From positions 1-64,000 of the forward strand of contig NW_026870557.1 of assembly GCF_963576545.1 (NCBI RefSeq): DNA of 64,000 nt, given 5' to 3'. The translations under genes were made by a program, and so were the position numbers. The notes under the pieces are model-generated. The model was given only the letters and a program-made list of their open reading frames with translations, did not search any database and was not told the DNA's origin. The stretch's first letter is position 1. Each line of letters begins with the position of its first letter. Below, in pieces: positions 58,967 to 64,000 of this stretch. Origin of the DNA: Limanda limanda. Taxonomy: Eukaryota > Chordata > Actinopteri > Pleuronectiformes > Pleuronectidae.

Positions 58967-61365
58967 GGAGAGACTTGGAAAGTGGTTGCATCTGGACTAA
59001 TTTGGGTCCTGCGGATCGATTGGTACCATGCCCGAGCTTGTACGACCTTCGGAAGATGTCGACCGACGAAATTCCCCCAAATCTGAGGAGATATTCTTGA
59101 ATAACTTTTTTTGTGAAGGTCGGAGAGACTTGCAAGTAGGCTCTACCCCCACTAAATGGGGTAGCGCGCATCGATCGGTACCATCCTTGAGCTTCTCCGA
59201 CTTTCGGAAGGGTTAGGGTTAGGGTTAGGGATGAAAGCACATAGGAGAAAGAGATATTCTTGAATAACTTTTTTTGTAAAGGTCGGAGAGACTTGGAAAG
59301 TGGTTGCATCTGGACTAATTCGGGTCCTGCGGATCGATTGGTACCATCCCCGAGCTTGTACGACCTTCGGAAGAGGTCGACCGACGAAATTCCCCCAAAT
59401 CTGAGGAGATATTCTTGAATAACTTTTTTTGTGAAGGTCGGAGAGACTTGCAAGTAGGCTCTACCCCCACTAAATGGGGTTGCGCGCATCGATCGGTACC
59501 ATCCTTGAGCTTCTCCGACTTTCGGAAGGGTTAGGGTTAGGGTTAGGGATGAAAGCACATAGGAGAAAGAGATATTCTTGAATAACTTTTTTTGTGAAGG
59601 TCGGAGAGACTTTCAAGTAGGCTCTACCCCCACTAAATGGGGTAGCGCGCATCGATCGGTACCATCCTTGAGCTTCTCCGACTTTCGGAAGGGTTAGGGT
59701 TAGGGTTAGGGATGAAAGCACATAGGAGAAAGAGATATTCTTGAATAACTTTTTTTGTGAAGGTCGGAGAGACTTGGAAAGTGGTTGCATCTGGACTAAT
59801 TTGGGTCCTGCGGATCGATTGGTACCATCCCCGAGCTTGTACGACCTTCGGAAGAGGTCGACCGACGAAATTCCCCCAAATCTGAGGAGATATTCTTGAA
59901 TAACTTTTTTTGTGAAGGTCGGAGAGACTTGCAAGTAGGCTCTACCCCCACTAAATGGGGTTGCGCGCATCGATCGGTACCATCCTTGAGCTTCTCCGAC
60001 TTTCGGAAGGGTTAGGGTTAGGGTTAGGGATGAAAGCACATAGGAGAAAGAGATATTCTTGAATAACTTTTTTTGTGAAGGTCGGAGAGACTTGAAAAGT
60101 GGTTGCATCTGGACTAATTTGGGTCCTGCGGATCGATTGGTACCATCCCCGAGCTTGTACGACCTTCGGAAGAGGTCGACCGACGAAATTCCCCCAAATC
60201 TGAGGAGATATTCTTGAATAACTTTTTTTGTGAAGGTCGGAGAGACTTGCAAGTAGGCTCTACCCCCACTAAATGGGGTTGCGCGCATCGATCGGTACCA
60301 TCCTTGAGCTTCTCCGACTTTCGGAAGGGTTAGGGTTAGGGTTAGGGATGAAAGCACATAGGAGAAAGAGATATTCTTGAATAACTTTTTTTGTGAAGGT
60401 CGGAGAGACTTGCAAGTAGGCTCTACCCCCACTAAATGGGGTAGCGCGCATCGATCGGTACCATCCTTGAGCTTCTCCGACTTTCGGAAGGGTTAGGGTT
60501 AGGGTTAGGGATGAAAGCACATAGGAGAAAGAGATATTCTTGAATAACTTTTTTTGTGAAGGTCGGAGAGACTTGAAAAGTGGTTGCATCTGGACTAATT
60601 TGGGTCCTGCGGATCGATTGGTACCATCCCCGAGCTTGTCCGACCTTCGGAAGAGGTCGACCGACGAAATTCCCCCAAATCTGAGGAGATATTCTTGAAT
60701 AACTTTTTTTGTGAAGGTCGGAGAGACTTGCAAGTAGGCTCTACCCCCACTAAATGGGGTTGCGCGCATCGATCGGTACCATCCTTGAGCTTCTCCGACT
60801 TTCGGAAGGGTTAGGGTTAGGGTTAGGGATGAAAGCACATAGGAGAAAGAGATATTCTTGAATAACTTTTTTTGTGAAGGTCGGAGAGACTTGCAAGTAG
60901 GCTCTACTCCCACTAAATGGGGTAGCGCGCATCGATCGGTACCATCTTTGAGCTTCTCCGACTTTCGGAAGGGTTAGGGTTAGGGTTAGGGATGAAAGCA
61001 CATAGGAGAAAGAGATATTCTTGAATAACTTTTTTTGTGAAGGTCGGAGAGACTTGCAAGTAGGCTCTACCCCCACTAAATGGGGTAGCGCGCATCGATC
61101 GGTACCATCCTTGAGCTTCTCCGACTTTCGGAAGGGTTAGGGTTAGGGTTAGGGATGAAAGCACATAGGAGAAAGAGATATTCTTGAATAACTTTTTTTG
61201 TGAAGGTCGGAGAGACTTGCAAGTAGGCTCTACCCCCACTAAATGGGGTAGCGCGCATCGATCGGTACCATCCTTGAGCTTCTTCGACTTTCGGAAGGGT
61301 TAGGGTTAGGGATGAAAGCACATAGGAGAAAGAGATATTCTTGAATAACCTTTTTTGTGAAGGTC
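58967..61365 (+). repeat. Basic 15-mer HOR, 2399 bp; A-runs 1,2,1,2,4
   Basis: B units start at 58967 (ATG type, GAAGATGTCG), 59285 (AATTCGGG), 59766, 60084 and 60565 (TCCGACC); ten A units, the last (61209) contracted. A at 59603 begins GGAGAGACTTTCAAG in place of the usual TTGCAAG. Confidence 0.93.
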
Positions 61366-64000
61366 GGAGAGACTTGGAAAGTGGTTGCATCTGGACTAAT
61401 TTGGGTCCTGCGGATCGATTGGTACCATGCCCGAGCTTGTACGACCTTCGGAAGAGGTCGACCGACGAAATTCCCCCAAATCTGAGGAGATATTCTTGAA
61501 TAACTTTTTTTGTGAAGGTCGGAGAGACTTGCAAGTAGGCTCTACCCCCACTAAATGGGGTAGCGCGCATCGATCGGTACCATCCTTGAGCTTCTCCGAC
61601 TTTCGGAAGGGTTAGGGTTAGGGTTAGGGATGAAAGCACATAGGAGAAAGAGATATTCTTGAATAACTTTTTTTGTAAAGGTCGGAGAGACTTGGAAAGT
61701 GGTTGCATCTGGACTAATTTGGGTCCTGCGGATCGATTGGTACCATCCCCGAGCTTGTACGACCTTCGGAAGAGGTCGACCGACGAAATTCCCCCAAATC
61801 TGAGGAGATATTCTTGAATAACTTTTTTTGTGAAGGTCGGAGAGACTTGCAAGTAGGCTCTACCCCCACTAAATGGGGTTGCGCGCATCGATCGGTACCA
61901 TCCTTGAGCTTCTCCGACTTTCGGAAGGGTTAGGGTTAGGGTTAGGGATGAAAGCACATAGGAGAAAGAGATATTCTTGAATAACTTTTTTTGTGAAGGT
62001 CGGAGAGACTTGCAAGTAGGCTCTACCCCCACTAAATGGGGTAGCGCGCATCGATCGGTACCATCCTTGAGCTTCTCCGACTTTCGGAAGGGTTAGGGTT
62101 AGGGTTAGGGATGAAAGCACATAGGAGAAAGAGATATTCTTGAATAACTTTTTTTGTGAAGGTCGGAGAGACTTGGAAAGTGGTTGCATCTGGACTAATT
62201 TGGGTCCTGCGGATCGATTGGTACCATCCCCGAGCTTGTACGACCTTCGGAAGAGGTCGACCGACGAAATTCCCCCAAATCTGAGGAGATATTCTTGAAT
62301 AACTTTTTTTGTGAAGGTCGGAGAGACTTGCAAGTAGGCTCTACCCCCACTAAATGGGGTTGCGCGCATCGATCGGTACCATCCTTGAGCTTCTCCGACT
62401 TTCGGAAGGGTTAGGGTTAGGGTTAGGGATGAAAGCACATAGGAGAAAGAGATATTCTTGAATAACTTTTTTTGTGAAGGTCGGAGAGACTTGGAAAGTG
62501 GTTGCATCTGGACTAATTTGGGTCCTGCGGATCGATTGGTACCATCCCCGAGCTTGTACGACCTTCGGAAGAGGTCGACCGACGAAATTCCCCCAAATCT
62601 GAGGAGATATTCTTGAATAACTTTTTTTGTGAAGGTCGGAGAGACTTGCAAGTAGGCTCTACCCCCACTAAATGGGGTTGCGCGCATCGATCGGTACCAT
62701 CCTTGAGCTTCTCCGACTTTCGGAAGGGTTAGGGTTAGGGTTAGGGATGAAAGCACATAGGAGAAAGAGATATTCTTGAATAACTTTTTTTGTGAAGGTC
62801 GGAGAGACTTGAAAAGTGGTTGCATCTGGACTAATTTGGGTCCTGCGGATCGATTGGTACCATCCCCGAGCTTGTACGACCTTCGGAAGAGGTCGACCGA
62901 CGAAATTCCCCCAAATCTGAGGAGATATTCTTGAATAACTTTTTTTGTGAAGGTCGGAGAGACTTGCAAGTAGGCTCTACCCCCACTAAATGGGGTTGCG
63001 CGCATCGATCGGTACCATCCTTGAGCTTCTCCGACTTTCGGAAGGGTTAGGGTTAGGGTTAGGGATGAAAGCACATAGGAGAAAGAGATATTCTTGAATA
63101 ACTTTTTTTGTGAAGGTCGGAGAGACTTGCAAGTAGGCTCTACCCCCACTAAATGGGGTAGCGCGCATCGATCGGTACCATCCTTGAGCTTCTCCGACTT
63201 TCGGAAGGGTTAGGGTTAGGGTTAGGGATGAAAGCACATAGGAGAAAGAGATATTCTTGAATAACTTTTTTTGTGAAGGTCGGAGAGACTTGAAAAGTGG
63301 TTGCATCTGGACTAATTTGGGTCCTGCGGATCGATTGGTACCATCCCCGAGCTTGTACGACCTTCGGAAGAGGTCGACCGACGAAATTCCCCCAAATCTG
63401 AGGAGATATTCTTGAATAACTTTTTTTGTGAAGGTCGGAGAGACTTGCAAGTAGGCTCTACCCCCACTAAATGGGGTTGCGCGCATCGATCGGTACCATC
63501 CTTGAGCTTCTCCGACTTTCGGAAGGGTTAGGGTTAGGGTTAGGGATGAAAGCACATAGGAGAAAGAGATATTCTTGAATAACTTTTTTTGTGAAGGTCG
63601 GAGAGACTTGCAAGTAGGCTCTACTCCCACTAAATGGGGTAGCGCGCATCGATCGGTACCATCTTTGAGCTTCTCCGACTTTCGGAAGGGTTAGGGTTAG
63701 GGTTAGGGATGAAAGCACATAGGAGAAAGAGATATTCTTGAATAACTTTTTTTGTGAAGGTCGGAGAGACTTGCAAGTAGGCTCTACCCCCACTAAATGG
63801 GGTAGCGCGCATCGATCGGTACCATCCTTGAGCTTCTCCGACTTTCGGAAGGGTTAGGGTTAGGGTTAGGGATGAAAGCACATAGGAGAAAGAGATATTC
63901 TTGAATAACTTTTTTTGTGAAGGTCGGAGAGACTTGCAAGTAGGCTCTACCCCCACTAAATGGGGTAGCGCGCATCGATCGGTACCATCCTTGAGCTTCT
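61366..64000 (+). repeat. HOR segment, cut by the window edge; A-runs 1,2,1,1,2,4
   Basis: B units start at 61366 (ATG type), 61684, 62165, 62483, 62801 and 63282; ten full A units and the first 75 bp of another (63926-64000). The run order and the markers match 2568-5290 at the left of the window, so the array clearly continues to the right in the same style. Confidence 0.93.

Larger units (their letters stand above)
39694..61311 (+). other. Region of contracted telomere blocks (12 copies)
   Basis: Twelve A units have one TTAGGG fewer, leaving three G runs in a 157-bp unit. The blocks are at 39694-39708, 41612-41626, 42894-42908, 44176-44190, 45613-45627, 46895-46909, 48177-48191, 49288-49302, 51214-51228, 52496-52510, 55376-55390 and 61297-61311. 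Several are copies of one another through the 4001- and 4319-bp duplications (for example 41612, 45613; 42894, 46895, 51214; 44176, 48177, 52496). The change removes exactly one hexamer each time, as expected from slippage within the telomeric run. Most A units in this region remain full length. Confidence 0.93.
1..64000 (+). repeat. Two-monomer telomere-like satellite array, window-wide
   Basis: The window is tiled without gaps by head-to-tail monomers of two types. Both begin with GGAGAGACTT in the phase used here. Type A is 163 bp and carries TTAGGG repeats; type B is 155 bp and does not. By hand count there are 270 full A, 129 full B and a final A cut at base 64000. The unit counts and lengths reproduce the observed distances between markers exactly once 13 six-base contractions and a few single-base indels are allowed for. 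No monomer is inverted and no unique spacer or mobile element interrupts the array. Both edges lie within repeats. Unit size, head-to-tail order and higher-order structure are those of eukaryotic satellite DNA. Whether it is subtelomeric, pericentromeric or centromeric cannot be decided from this window. Confidence 0.98.

Noticed and set aside
1..64000. CRISPR array
   Set aside because: Repeats of 155-163 bp are contiguous with no unique spacers, and no cas-like gene is present.
1..64000. tRNA, rRNA or other structured RNA gene
   Set aside because: No stretch resembles a tRNA cloverleaf, 5S or other rRNA; all sequence is accounted for by the two monomers.

Overview
The whole 64 kb window is one uninterrupted satellite DNA array. 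I find no gene, RNA gene, transposon, CRISPR array or unique sequence in it. Two related monomers, both always in the same orientation, tile it end to end. Type A is 163 bp (about 47% GC) and type B is 155 bp (about 48% GC). Counting by hand I get 270 complete A units, 129 complete B units and one cut A unit at the right edge, a ratio of about 2:1. Monomers of this length, close to a nucleosome repeat, arranged in higher-order repeats are typical of eukaryotic heterochromatin (centromeric, pericentromeric or subtelomeric). Nothing here looks prokaryotic.

The striking feature is that every A unit contains a telomere-like block, AGGG followed by three TTAGGG, always with the G-rich strand on +. 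That is exactly four G3 runs separated by TTA, the same as the well-studied human-telomere quadruplex sequence. B units lack it. A and B share their ends and centre and differ most in one internal block (40 bp in A, 32 bp in B), which is where the telomeric DNA sits in A. The TTAGGG motif points to a lineage with that telomere repeat (vertebrates and many other animals, many fungi, several protist groups, some Asparagales plants). The sequence does not let me name the organism. If the array is subtelomeric with a normal G-strand polarity, the chromosome end lies to the right.

Layout: a B variant with a C-to-G change (creating ATG at its bases 62-64) recurs 18 times (first at 2568, last at 61366) and marks the start of a higher-order repeat (HOR). 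Writing each B followed by its number of A units, the simplest HOR is 1,2,1,2,4: 15 monomers, 2405 bp, seen intact at 32081-34485. The other HORs are expanded or shortened versions of 1606 to 5444 bp. Above this lie very recent multi-kilobase tandem duplications with periods 4500 (7.1-16.4 kb), 4019 (14.5-22.6 kb), 3840 (22.0-29.5 kb), 4001 (40.9-48.2 kb) and 4319 (45.7-53.6 kb), each identified by shared private point variants. A 6-bp contraction of the telomere block is absent before 30.4 kb and frequent between 39.7 and 55.4 kb. Many of the point differences between recent copies are CpG-to-CpA changes, suggesting CpG methylation in the germ line.

Long open frames on the minus strand (up to 532 codons) follow from the A+B dimer being 318 bp, a multiple of three. 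I judge them not to be genes. Both ends of the window lie inside the array, so its full extent is unknown.
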